A stretch of DNA of 64,000 nucleotides, taken from contig JAGYIV010000014.1 in the NCBI GenBank assembly GCA_018402345.1, forward strand, positions 62,001-126,000, written 5' to 3'. Positions 1-9,937 of the stretch are shown piece by piece. The notes under the pieces were generated by a model. It had not been told where the DNA came from. It ran no database searches and saw nothing but the letters and a program-made list of their open reading frames with translations. Numbering within the stretch: the stretch's first letter is position 1; each line of letters begins with the position of its first letter. This stretch comes from Terrimicrobiaceae bacterium. GTDB lineage: Bacteria > Verrucomicrobiota > Verrucomicrobiia > Chthoniobacterales > Terrimicrobiaceae. The position numbers and the translations under genes are program-made.

Positions 1-1383
1 CCGCTCGACCGCGGGTTCGAGCACGCATTGCTTGTCGGTGGCGGGGCGGTCGGGCAAACGCCCGATTTTTGGGGAAACACGATGTTCGACCCGCATCTGC
101 AGGAGAACGGCGGGTGGAAGCCCTACAAGGGCTACATGACCGACATTCTTGCGGACGAGGCGCTGGCATGGATCCGTCGCGACCGCGAGCCGTGGTTTTG
201 CTATTTGGCCTTGAACGCCCCGCATGAGCCGTTGCAGGTCGGCGAGGAGTGGGCGAAGCCGTATCTCGACGCCGGGTTGCCGCCGAGGTTGGCAAAATTT
301 TACGGGATGATTGCGAACCTCGATGCGCAGTTGGGGCGGTTGCTTGCCGGGTTGGACAGCGACGGACTCGCGCGCCGCACGGTGGTGGTATTTTTGGGGG
401 ACAACGGCACGGCCCTCGGTGGAGATCCGCAGCCCGGCGAATTCAACGCCGGTCTGCGAGGCACGAAGGGAAGCGCCTACCAGGGGGGGGCGAGGATTCC
501 AGCGGTCTTTTCGTGGCCCGGGCATTTTCCAGAAGACCGGCGGGTGAGCACGCTTGCCGGGCTGTGCGATGTGTTTCCCACGCTTGCCGCGCTGTGCGGG
601 TTGGATGTGAGGGCATTTCCGGAAATGGACGGTAGGTCCCTTGAGCCCATCCTCCTCGCGGGTCGGCAGCCCGAGGGTTGGAGTGATCGGGCTCTTCCAG
701 TGCATGTGGCCCGGTGGCCCGCCAACACGCCCGTTGACAAGTTGCCATTCCTGAACAGCTCGATCCGCACCCAGCGGCATAGTTTGGTGAACGGGAGCGA
801 GCTTTATGATCTGGAGGCCGATCCCGGAGAGGAGCGGGACATCGCCGCTTTGCGGCCCGATGTCGTCGACAGCCTGCGCAAGGAGTATTTGGGCTGGTGG
901 AACGGGGCCAAGGATGGCGCGATGGAGCCGCAGCCGTTCGTTCTCGGGCGTCCGGGCACCGGGCCAGTGGAACTCACGTGCATGGACTGGTCGCCTGGAA
1001 GAACGGCCCGCGAGCCGCTGCCAGTGGGGCTTTGGGAGCAGGAAACGATCGCCGCATGGACCTCCGGCAAGGAGATGTTCCAAGTGGATGGGGGAGTTGG
1101 CGGCTGGATGGTTCGAGTGGAGACGCCGGGAACCTACATGATCGAGCTTCGGAGGAGGCCCGCCGGGGCGGCCGAGCCCGCGCCTTACTTGAACGGGGAG
1201 GCTGTTTTGGAGGTTGGCGGGAAGACTTTTCGAAAAGCGGTTCCGGAGGGGGCGGAGGCGGTGGAATTTCGAGTCGCGATGCCCGCCGGGGAGGTTTTCC
1301 TCGAGCCATTGATTTCCGGACAACGAGCATCCGGTCACCCTGAGGGAGCCTATTTTTGCCGGATCGGGCCGGCTGGACCTTGA
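1..1383 (+). CDS. Sulfatase (arylsulfatase family), 5' end outside the window
   Basis: The open frame runs in from the left edge, so the N-terminus with the formylglycine Cys/Ser site is not visible. The 460 residues present include typical sulfatase C-terminal features: a VVVFLGDNG strand-turn, GLRGTKGSAYQGG (the substrate-side Lys loop), a PAVFSWPG segment, a DVFPTLAALCG segment and a DGRSL segment. The last ~130 residues form a separate small beta-rich tail, perhaps an accessory domain. Family enzymes hydrolyse sulfate esters. Next to a GH95 enzyme, desulfation of a sulfated fucose-containing glycan is a reasonable inference, but substrate is not readable here. It is probably exported, though the signal peptide would lie outside the window. 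Confidence 0.9.
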   Translation, partial: PLDRGFEHALLVGGGAVGQTPDFWGNTMFDPHLQENGGWKPYKGYMTDILADEALAWIRRDREPWFCYLALNAPHEPLQVGEEWAKPYLDAGLPPRLAKFYGMIANLDAQLGRLLAGLDSDGLARRTVVVFLGDNGTALGGDPQPGEFNAGLRGTKGSAYQGGARIPAVFSWPGHFPEDRRVSTLAGLCDVFPTLAALCGLDVRAFPEMDGRSLEPILLAGRQPEGWSDRALPVHVARWPANTPVDKLPFLNSSIRTQRHSLVNGSELYDLEADPGEERDIAALRPDVVDSLRKEYLGWWNGAKDGAMEPQPFVLGRPGTGPVELTCMDWSPGRTAREPLPVGLWEQETIAAWTSGKEMFQVDGGVGGWMVRVETPGTYMIELRRRPAGAAEPAPYLNGEAVLEVGGKTFRKAVPEGAEAVEFRVAMPAGEVFLEPLISGQRASGHPEGAYFCRIGPAGP

Positions 1384-1430
1384 GTTCGACGGCGCGCTCC
1401 GAAGCCACAATTTCACAGAACACAACCCAC

Positions 1431-3842
1431 ATGCATCCCATCAAAGACCTGAAACAGGAAACATTCCCCGCCGGCAACCATTCCGCATGGATGGAAAGCG
1501 CCGCACACGACTGGCGCGACGCCACGCCGCTCGGCAACGGCACACTTGGCGCGCTTCATTTCGGGGGGTTGGCCCACGACCGGATTTTGTTCAATCACGA
1601 GCGATTCTACGGGGGGGCGGTGACTCCGCCCTTGCCCGATGTCTCCGACTTGTTGCCCGAGGTGCGGCGGTTGCTCGACGAAGGCGAGTTCACCAAGGCG
1701 AACGACCTGTATCGCCAGAGGTGGGAGGAATGGGGCTACGAGGCCGACAGCGCGCATTATCTTCCCGGTCCTGTGTTGAACTGGCGGCAGCAGATTCCGG
1801 GAGCCTTCCATGGCTACTCGCGCTGGCTGGACTTCACGACCGGAGTGGGCGGGCTCGACTGGCGGCTCGACAGCAAGGTGTTTCGGCGGGTGCTGTTCAC
1901 CTCGATGGCCGACGGATGCTGTGTGTTCCAGCCTTGCGAGAACGGGTCGCCGTCCGACGAGGCCCTTCTGTGGTTTTCGGTTCAGGACCCCTCCGACTCG
2001 CTCGACAGCCACGACGTGCCGCTGCCGGTGAATATCCACCAGCACACGACCATCGGGCCAGACTGGATGGCCTCGTTTTTCGACGGTCCCGAGCAGGCTT
2101 CCTGTGCGGTGGTGGCGCACTGGGGCGGGTTGGCGGGCACGCAGATCGACGGGCGCACTGTGCGGTTGCCCTTGCAGCCCGACTGCCAGATTTTGATTTC
2201 GATGATTGTGTCTCCGACCCGCGAGGGAGTGCGGCAGGAGGTGGAGAGGCTTGGGCGGTTGGCCTCCGACAAGCACCTGCGCTCGAAGCACGAGAAAATC
2301 CACGGAGAGCGCTACGGTCGCTGTGTGCTCGATCTGGATGTCGAGCACGCCGATCTCTCCAATGACGAATTGTTGATGAAAGCCTACCGCGGCGATGTGC
2401 CCGATGCCTTGCTGGCGCGGTTGGCGAACTTCGGGCGCTACTTGTTGATCGCCTCGGCGACCAGCGGCACCCTGCCACCGAATCTTCAGGGGATTTGGAA
2501 CGGAAACCACCAACCGCCGTGGTGGTGTGTGTTTTTCTTCAATGAAAACGTGCAGCAGGCACTCTGGCCTGCGCTTCCCGGCGGGTTGCCCGAATGTGTG
2601 ACCGGACTGTTCGACCTCCTCGAGGAGCGAGTGGAGGATTTTCGCATGAACGCGAAAAAGATGTTCGGCTGCCGAGGGATCCTGCCTCCGCTCTACATGT
2701 CGCCCGAGTGTGGATTGAAAAAGAATCCCCAGGCCCATGTGCAATACTGGACGGGAAGCGGGGCGTGGCTTGCGCAGATTTACCAAGATTATTGGCTCCA
2801 TACGGGGGATCGCGATTTTCTAGAAAAGCGCGCGATTCCCTTCTTCCGCGAGGTCGCGGCGTTTTACGAGGACTTCCTTGTCGAGGGGGTCGACGGCCTT
2901 CTCCACAATTATCCCGCCAACTCTCCTGAAAACAACCCGCTTGGGCATGTCGATCGACATGGTGACCCGGCGCGCGTGTGCGTGGATGCCACCATGGACA
3001 TCTCGCTGGTCCGCGAGGTGTTTGGAAATCTCATCAAGGCGGTCAGGCTCGTCGAAGGCGAGGCTTCCGAGGACATTCCACTCTGGGAGGCGATTCTTGC
3101 CAGGCTCCCGCAATATCGGATTAACGAGGACGGGGCGATTGCCGAGTGGATCGACGCCCGCCAGCGGGACAACTACCATCACAGGCACCTGTCGCACATT
3201 TACGCGCTTTTTCCGGGTCTGGAAATCACGCCGGAGAGCACCGAACTTTTCGATGCCTGCCGGATCGCGGTCGAGAAGCGGCTTGTCGTCGGGCTTGCAG
3301 ACCAGTCCGGGTGGTCGCTCGCGCACATGGCGCACATTTATTCCCGCCTTGGAAAGCCCGGGCGTGCATTGCAATCACTGCAGTTGCTTTGCCGTTCCGT
3401 GGTTGGCGCGAACCTTTTCACCGCTCACAACGACCTTCGAGACATGGGCATCACCATGGACTACCGCAAGGGGCCGCGTCCGCTGGTGCAGACCGAGGCG
3501 AACAATGGTGTGACCTCGGCGGTCTATGAAATGCTAGCTCTTTCCACGGGTGACACCCTGCGGTTGCTCCCTGCGCTGCCTTGGAGCTGGAGGCGCGGGC
3601 GATTGCGCGGCATGAGGCTTCGCGGCGGCGGGGTGTTGAAAATCGAGTGGGACCGCACCGCCGGATGGTGGCGCGCCGAATTCTCAGGCCCTGGGCGGCG
3701 CGTGTATCTCGGAAACAACAAGGGCAAAAGCCTAGAGCTGAAAAACAGCACCGGCGAAACCGGTTCCCATGTGTTCCAAGGAACATTCTGCGAATCGGGG
3801 GTCGTTCTGCCCTCGGGAACAACATTCGACCTAGGAATGTGA
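1431..3842 (+). CDS. Glycoside hydrolase family 95-like (alpha-L-fucosidase / alpha-L-galactosidase type)
   Basis: About 803 residues from the ATG; an upstream in-frame TTG lies inside the sulfatase gene and is less likely. GH95 landmarks appear in order: PLGNGTLGA near residue 33, GTLPPNLQGIWNG near 346, an Asn-Glu-Asn pair near 371-373 matching the two catalytic-site Asn of the family, HHRHLSH near 583, and DQSGWSL with the likely catalytic Asp near 624. GH95 enzymes are inverting exo-enzymes releasing L-fucose or L-galactose. No clear signal peptide is seen, so it may act in the cytoplasm or periplasm on imported oligosaccharides. It follows the sulfatase by 47 nt and precedes a symporter, as in a glycan-use operon. 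Confidence 0.88.
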   Translation: MHPIKDLKQETFPAGNHSAWMESAAHDWRDATPLGNGTLGALHFGGLAHDRILFNHERFYGGAVTPPLPDVSDLLPEVRRLLDEGEFTKANDLYRQRWEEWGYEADSAHYLPGPVLNWRQQIPGAFHGYSRWLDFTTGVGGLDWRLDSKVFRRVLFTSMADGCCVFQPCENGSPSDEALLWFSVQDPSDSLDSHDVPLPVNIHQHTTIGPDWMASFFDGPEQASCAVVAHWGGLAGTQIDGRTVRLPLQPDCQILISMIVSPTREGVRQEVERLGRLASDKHLRSKHEKIHGERYGRCVLDLDVEHADLSNDELLMKAYRGDVPDALLARLANFGRYLLIASATSGTLPPNLQGIWNGNHQPPWWCVFFFNENVQQALWPALPGGLPECVTGLFDLLEERVEDFRMNAKKMFGCRGILPPLYMSPECGLKKNPQAHVQYWTGSGAWLAQIYQDYWLHTGDRDFLEKRAIPFFREVAAFYEDFLVEGVDGLLHNYPANSPENNPLGHVDRHGDPARVCVDATMDISLVREVFGNLIKAVRLVEGEASEDIPLWEAILARLPQYRINEDGAIAEWIDARQRDNYHHRHLSHIYALFPGLEITPESTELFDACRIAVEKRLVVGLADQSGWSLAHMAHIYSRLGKPGRALQSLQLLCRSVVGANLFTAHNDLRDMGITMDYRKGPRPLVQTEANNGVTSAVYEMLALSTGDTLRLLPALPWSWRRGRLRGMRLRGGGVLKIEWDRTAGWWRAEFSGPGRRVYLGNNKGKSLELKNSTGETGSHVFQGTFCESGVVLPSGTTFDLGM

Positions 3843-3884
3843 ATATGCCAATTGGATCTTGACCCAGCCCTCCGACCTCCCCAA

Positions 3885-5705
3885 ATGCAACAATCCCTCG
3901 CCTGGATCGACTACGCCGCCATCCTCATCGTGATTCTTTTCACGATCGGGGTGGCTGTTTACTTCACCAAGTCCGGAGGCAAGGACATGGAGTCCTTTTT
4001 CGTCTCTGGCCGTTCGCTGCCATGGTATGTGGCCGGCGCCTCTCTTACGGCGACAAGCTTCGCGGCCGACACGCCGTTGTGGGTGACAAGCCTGGTGCGT
4101 GAGCACGGCATCCACTTCGTGTGGCAGTTCTGGGCGCCGTTCATCGGAGCGATCCTCACGGTTGTTTACTTCGGACGCCGCTGGCGCCGCCTTGCCTTGC
4201 TCACGGATGTCGAGTTCATCGAAGCCCGCTACGGCGGGGGAGTGGCCAAAATCTTGCGTGGCTGGGGCGGCGCGTTCGGCGCGTTGATCATCTGCCCGCT
4301 CATTTGCGGATGGGTGATCAAAGCCATGGAGACGATCTCGCGCGAGGCGCTCGGGTTGTCAGAAGACCAGCGGGTGTATGTGACAATCGGTGTCGTGCTG
4401 GTGGCTATCATCGTGTCCACATTCGGAGGGCTTTCCGGGGTGGTATATTCGGATTTTTTCCAATTGATCCTCGCCACGCTCGGCACCCTTCTGCTGGCGG
4501 TGCTTTCGGTGGCGGCGGTGGGCGGTCTGGATGTGATGGTGGAAAAACTGCGGGCGATTCCCGACTGGTCGGGGAACAACCTCACAATGGTTCCTGAGAT
4601 CGGCGAGGGGCCGGGTCAGTTGCCTGTGTGGGATGCGATTTCATTTTTCCTGATCGGCATGGGGATCGCCGTAGGAGGCGGCTACAACGCCCAGCGTTTG
4701 CTCGCCTGCAAGGACTCGGGAAACGCCAGCGGAGCGCAGTTGCTGCACTCCATCTTCTACTACGCGCTCATGCCGTGGCCTTGGATCGTTGTCGCGCTGT
4801 GTTCGATGGTGTTGATTCCGCATCTGCCCGACGCCGAGCAGGGCACGGCGTATCCACGCATGCTGATGATGATCCTACCTGTCGGGTTGCGCGGCTTGTT
4901 GATTGCAGCGTTGCTTGCGGCGTTTATTTCCACGATCACGACGTTGTTCAACTGGGGGTCGTCGTATCTCATGAACGATATCTTCCGGCGGTTCATCAAG
5001 GAGGACTGTGCCGCGCACACATATGTGGTGATCGGACGGTTTGCGACGGTGCTGATCGCCGCCGCCGGGGCGACGATCTCGCTCATGGCCGACTCGATTC
5101 TCGAATTGCTCGCGCTTAACTACGTGCTCGGGGCGGGCGGCTACCTGCTTGCGTTTGCGCCGTGGCTCTGGTGGCGCATGAACCGCTACGGCGCGTTGGC
5201 GGCCTTCGTGGCAAGCTGGGCCGTGGCTATCGGTATGCTGGTGTTCAAGGTGTTCGACGCGCCGCTCGGCTACATTCTCGGATTGGAGGAGGGAGTGGTG
5301 TTTTCTTCGGAAATACGCCTGACCGGGGCGAGGATGTTGGTGGCGATTCTGATTGTCACAACCACGGCGGTGACCGTCTCGCTGCTGACCCCGCCGGAAC
5401 CCATGGAGAATTTGAAAAAATTCCTACTGAGGGCGCGGCCGTTTTCCTTCGGCTGGAAGCCGGTGATCCGCGCGCTGGGCGAACCCTACGATGCCGTCGA
5501 GGATTTCGGGCGCACGATGCTATCGTGGGTGATCGGCATGGTTATGGTGCTCTCGCTCCTCTACGGAGTCGGGCAGTTGATCATCGGGTCCACGGTGCTG
5601 GGCATCGGTTGCCTTGTGCTGTCGGCGCTCACGCTGTGGTGGACGCTGGCGCGTCTCAAGGAGGACAATCGGAGGGAACTTGAAGTCTATGGAAGGCATC
5701 CCTGA
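3885..5705 (+). CDS. Sodium:solute symporter family (SSS) transporter
   Basis: 606 residues with about 13-14 hydrophobic segments from residue 10 onward. The SSS start is recognisable: a first membrane helix, then a loop with FFVSGRSLPWY, then GASLTATSFAADTP, which is the region of TM2 that helps form the sodium site. Family members import sugars, sugar acids or amino acids with Na+. The neighbouring sulfatase and GH95 suggest uptake of the released monosaccharide, such as fucose; this is inference. The ATG was chosen over an upstream in-frame TTG because it directly precedes the first helix. The 3' end overlaps the next gene by 17 nt. Confidence 0.92.
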   Translation: MQQSLAWIDYAAILIVILFTIGVAVYFTKSGGKDMESFFVSGRSLPWYVAGASLTATSFAADTPLWVTSLVREHGIHFVWQFWAPFIGAILTVVYFGRRWRRLALLTDVEFIEARYGGGVAKILRGWGGAFGALIICPLICGWVIKAMETISREALGLSEDQRVYVTIGVVLVAIIVSTFGGLSGVVYSDFFQLILATLGTLLLAVLSVAAVGGLDVMVEKLRAIPDWSGNNLTMVPEIGEGPGQLPVWDAISFFLIGMGIAVGGGYNAQRLLACKDSGNASGAQLLHSIFYYALMPWPWIVVALCSMVLIPHLPDAEQGTAYPRMLMMILPVGLRGLLIAALLAAFISTITTLFNWGSSYLMNDIFRRFIKEDCAAHTYVVIGRFATVLIAAAGATISLMADSILELLALNYVLGAGGYLLAFAPWLWWRMNRYGALAAFVASWAVAIGMLVFKVFDAPLGYILGLEEGVVFSSEIRLTGARMLVAILIVTTTAVTVSLLTPPEPMENLKKFLLRARPFSFGWKPVIRALGEPYDAVEDFGRTMLSWVIGMVMVLSLLYGVGQLIIGSTVLGIGCLVLSALTLWWTLARLKEDNRRELEVYGRHP

Positions 5706-6411
5706 AGCCCCTCATGTCCCCCAAGCCGCTGCCCGGGCGTGTTCCGGCGTCTTATCGAAGGGCTTCTCCCTCGTTGAGTTGTTGGTGGTCATGGCGATTA
5801 TTGGGGTGATGGCCGGGTTGTCAGTGCTTGCGTTGCAAGGCATGAAGGCTCCTGCGGTGCAGATGGCCGCCGAGCAGGTCATGAGCGGGCTTAGTCTGGC
5901 CCGCCAAGTGGCGATTTCCAAAAATACGAAAGCGGCATTTCTGATTGCCAATGCATCGGGCAACGGCTTTCCGCAGGAGCCCTACCGCTACTGGGCGGTT
6001 GTTTACTCCAATAAGGGCGCGGGCTATTGGAGTTTTGCCAAGCCGTGGGAGAAGATGCCAGACGGGGCTTTTATTTTGGAGACGAGAGGGCAGTCGGGGG
6101 CCGCTTACAGCCCGATTGGGGGAAACCCTCTTGGTGCCGATTATGCTGCGGGAGCGGTCGCGCCGGATAAATTTGACGAAGACGATTTCACAATTTCCGG
6201 CAGCGCGATTGCGGGACAGTCGATTCCCAATATCACATTTTCGAGTGACGGGTCATCCAGCAGCGCCGCCCGGGCGATCCGTGTTGTTGCCGGCACGGTG
6301 GTCGGGGGCAACGCCACGCTCACCAGCACAACCCAGTATTACTTTGTGGAAACCGATCCCTCTATCGGCCGGATTCGATTACGGGCGCCGGACAGCTACC
6401 GAACTCCATGA
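5689..6411 (+). CDS. Type II secretion/type IV pilus pseudopilin, GspH-like
   Basis: 240 residues. A prepilin peptidase site KG|FSLVELLVVM with Glu at mature position 5 is followed by a single hydrophobic helix. The body is mixed, with Gly/Ser-rich stretches. A GGAGGG Shine-Dalgarno lies about 11 nt before the ATG, inside the end of the symporter gene, which supports this start. It is the first of three pilin-like genes joined by 4-nt overlaps. Pseudopilins assemble a short periplasmic pilus. With no ATPase or secretin nearby the set may serve a dedicated surface or secretion structure; the exact subunit role is uncertain. Confidence 0.85.
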   Translation: MEGIPEAPHVPQAAARACSGVLSKGFSLVELLVVMAIIGVMAGLSVLALQGMKAPAVQMAAEQVMSGLSLARQVAISKNTKAAFLIANASGNGFPQEPYRYWAVVYSNKGAGYWSFAKPWEKMPDGAFILETRGQSGAAYSPIGGNPLGADYAAGAVAPDKFDEDDFTISGSAIAGQSIPNITFSSDGSSSSAARAIRVVAGTVVGGNATLTSTTQYYFVETDPSIGRIRLRAPDSYRTP

Positions 6412-6860
6412 AAAAGCCACCCAGACATGCCTTCAGCCTGATCGAGGTCGTGATCGCCCTCGGGATTTTCGCCTTTTGTGCCATAGCGATTTTCAGCTTG
6501 TTGCCGGTGGCGATGAATTCGGTGCAATCCGTCTACAACGAGAGCAATGCGAACAATATCGCCGAGTCGCTGGCGGGCATGTGGGAGGTTGTGCCGACAA
6601 CAAACACCAACATAACCAACCTTCCGCTGACCAATTTTTATATTGGATCATCGAATGCCAGTATCAGCTACTTCGATGAGTTCGGGAGGGAGACGATCCA
6701 AGCCGATGCGGTGTTGGCGATGAGGTATGCGGCAACGCCAATGGCCGCACCGCTCACCAATTCCTTTTCCGTGACCATGGATTTTTACTGGCCGGCGGCG
6801 TCGATCAACAATGCGAATGCAAAGCCGGGGCGGAGCTTCAATTACATCTTCACAAAGTGA
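6408..6860 (+). CDS. Pseudopilin, PilV/GspI-like
   Basis: 150 residues beginning with a short basic leader and the cleavage motif A|FSLIEVVIALGIF, with Glu5 conserved. It starts within the stop of the previous gene (ATGA overlap), so translation is probably coupled. The mature part is short and Asn/Thr-rich, with no Cys pair visible. Small PilV/GspI-type minor pilins usually sit at the tip of the pseudopilus. It is the middle gene of the three-gene set. Confidence 0.8.
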   Translation: MKKPPRHAFSLIEVVIALGIFAFCAIAIFSLLPVAMNSVQSVYNESNANNIAESLAGMWEVVPTTNTNITNLPLTNFYIGSSNASISYFDEFGRETIQADAVLAMRYAATPMAAPLTNSFSVTMDFYWPAASINNANAKPGRSFNYIFTK

Positions 6861-7780
6861 GAAAGAGAAAGTTTTCAGTTTTCGGTTTTCAGTGTTCAGG
6901 GCGTGGGTTCAGTCGGTTTGTTGGTCCCCGTGGCGCGGCCGGGTTTACGCTTCTTGAGATCCTTGTGGCCGTGACTGTCTTGGCTCTCATGATGACCTTC
7001 CTGTTCGACATGGTGGGATCGAGCGCGAGGCTTTGGGAGATCGGGAACAAGAAGATTGAGGCTGCCCAGGCCGCGCGTGTGGGGTTGAATATCATGGCCG
7101 CCGACCTTCAAAACGCCTTTGCGGGGAACATGACGAGTTACACAAGCAATGGCACGGCGGTGACGAATATCGCTCCGTTTCTGGCAAAAGATGACCCCGA
7201 TGATGCGATTGATCTGGGCGGGGGAGCGGTGAAGGCGGAGGGAAGCCAGCAACTATTCGGTGTTCTTTCCTCGGGTGATACCTCGCAGCCTTACAAGGAG
7301 TTCGGTTACCTGTGCGTTTTTATCGACGATGCTGACGGAGCAGATTCGATGATCGGGGATCGCTATTATCTTTTGCGCAAGTTGGCGAATGGCAGTGCGG
7401 CCAAGGGCAACTTTTTTCTCCGTTCGGCAAGCGACGACTGGGCTGATGACTCCACCGATTTCAATCCTGTCATCGACAATTGTCTGCGGGTGACCTTCGA
7501 GTATTACGGAAACGAGGAGTCCGCCGAAGAGACCCCCTCGTGGACCAGCAACGGCACTTGGACTCCCAGCGATCGTCTTCCGCTTGGGGTGCTGGTGACG
7601 GTCACCGTGTTGGATTCCAGGACGGCGATAAAAATTGCCGATATTAAAAACAACGCTGCGCTGTCAGAGGCTGAAATCGACTCGATTTTTCAAAATGGTG
7701 CCCCTGCCGACGGGGTGGAAACACTCCTTCGTCAAGGCGCCGTCACGATGAGCCGTTTCATCCCGTTCAACCGGCAGTGA
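6857..7780 (+). CDS. Pseudopilin, PilW/GspJ-like
   Basis: 307 residues from a GTG that overlaps the preceding stop (GTGA). A rather long leader of about 28 residues ends in the motif G|FTLLEILVAVTVLALMM with Glu5 in place. The large C-terminal region, with acidic Asp-rich turns, fits GspJ/PilW minor pseudopilins, which bind calcium in some systems. The leader is unusually long for a prepilin and has low-complexity Phe/Val codons, so the true start may be internal. It ends 14 nt before the convergent ligA. Confidence 0.8.
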   Translation: MRKRKFSVFGFQCSGRGFSRFVGPRGAAGFTLLEILVAVTVLALMMTFLFDMVGSSARLWEIGNKKIEAAQAARVGLNIMAADLQNAFAGNMTSYTSNGTAVTNIAPFLAKDDPDDAIDLGGGAVKAEGSQQLFGVLSSGDTSQPYKEFGYLCVFIDDADGADSMIGDRYYLLRKLANGSAAKGNFFLRSASDDWADDSTDFNPVIDNCLRVTFEYYGNEESAEETPSWTSNGTWTPSDRLPLGVLVTVTVLDSRTAIKIADIKNNAALSEAEIDSIFQNGAPADGVETLLRQGAVTMSRFIPFNRQ

Positions 7781-7794
7781 AGCTGTGTGCCCGC

Positions 7795-9894
<2,100 letters not shown>

Positions 9895-9937
9895 TTAGTG
9901 AAGGTAGATTCGAAGCGCGCAGGGAGTGCAAGTGATA

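Noticed and set aside
1413-2801. 462-codon minus-strand frame
   Set aside because: Antisense to the GH95 gene, no domain features.
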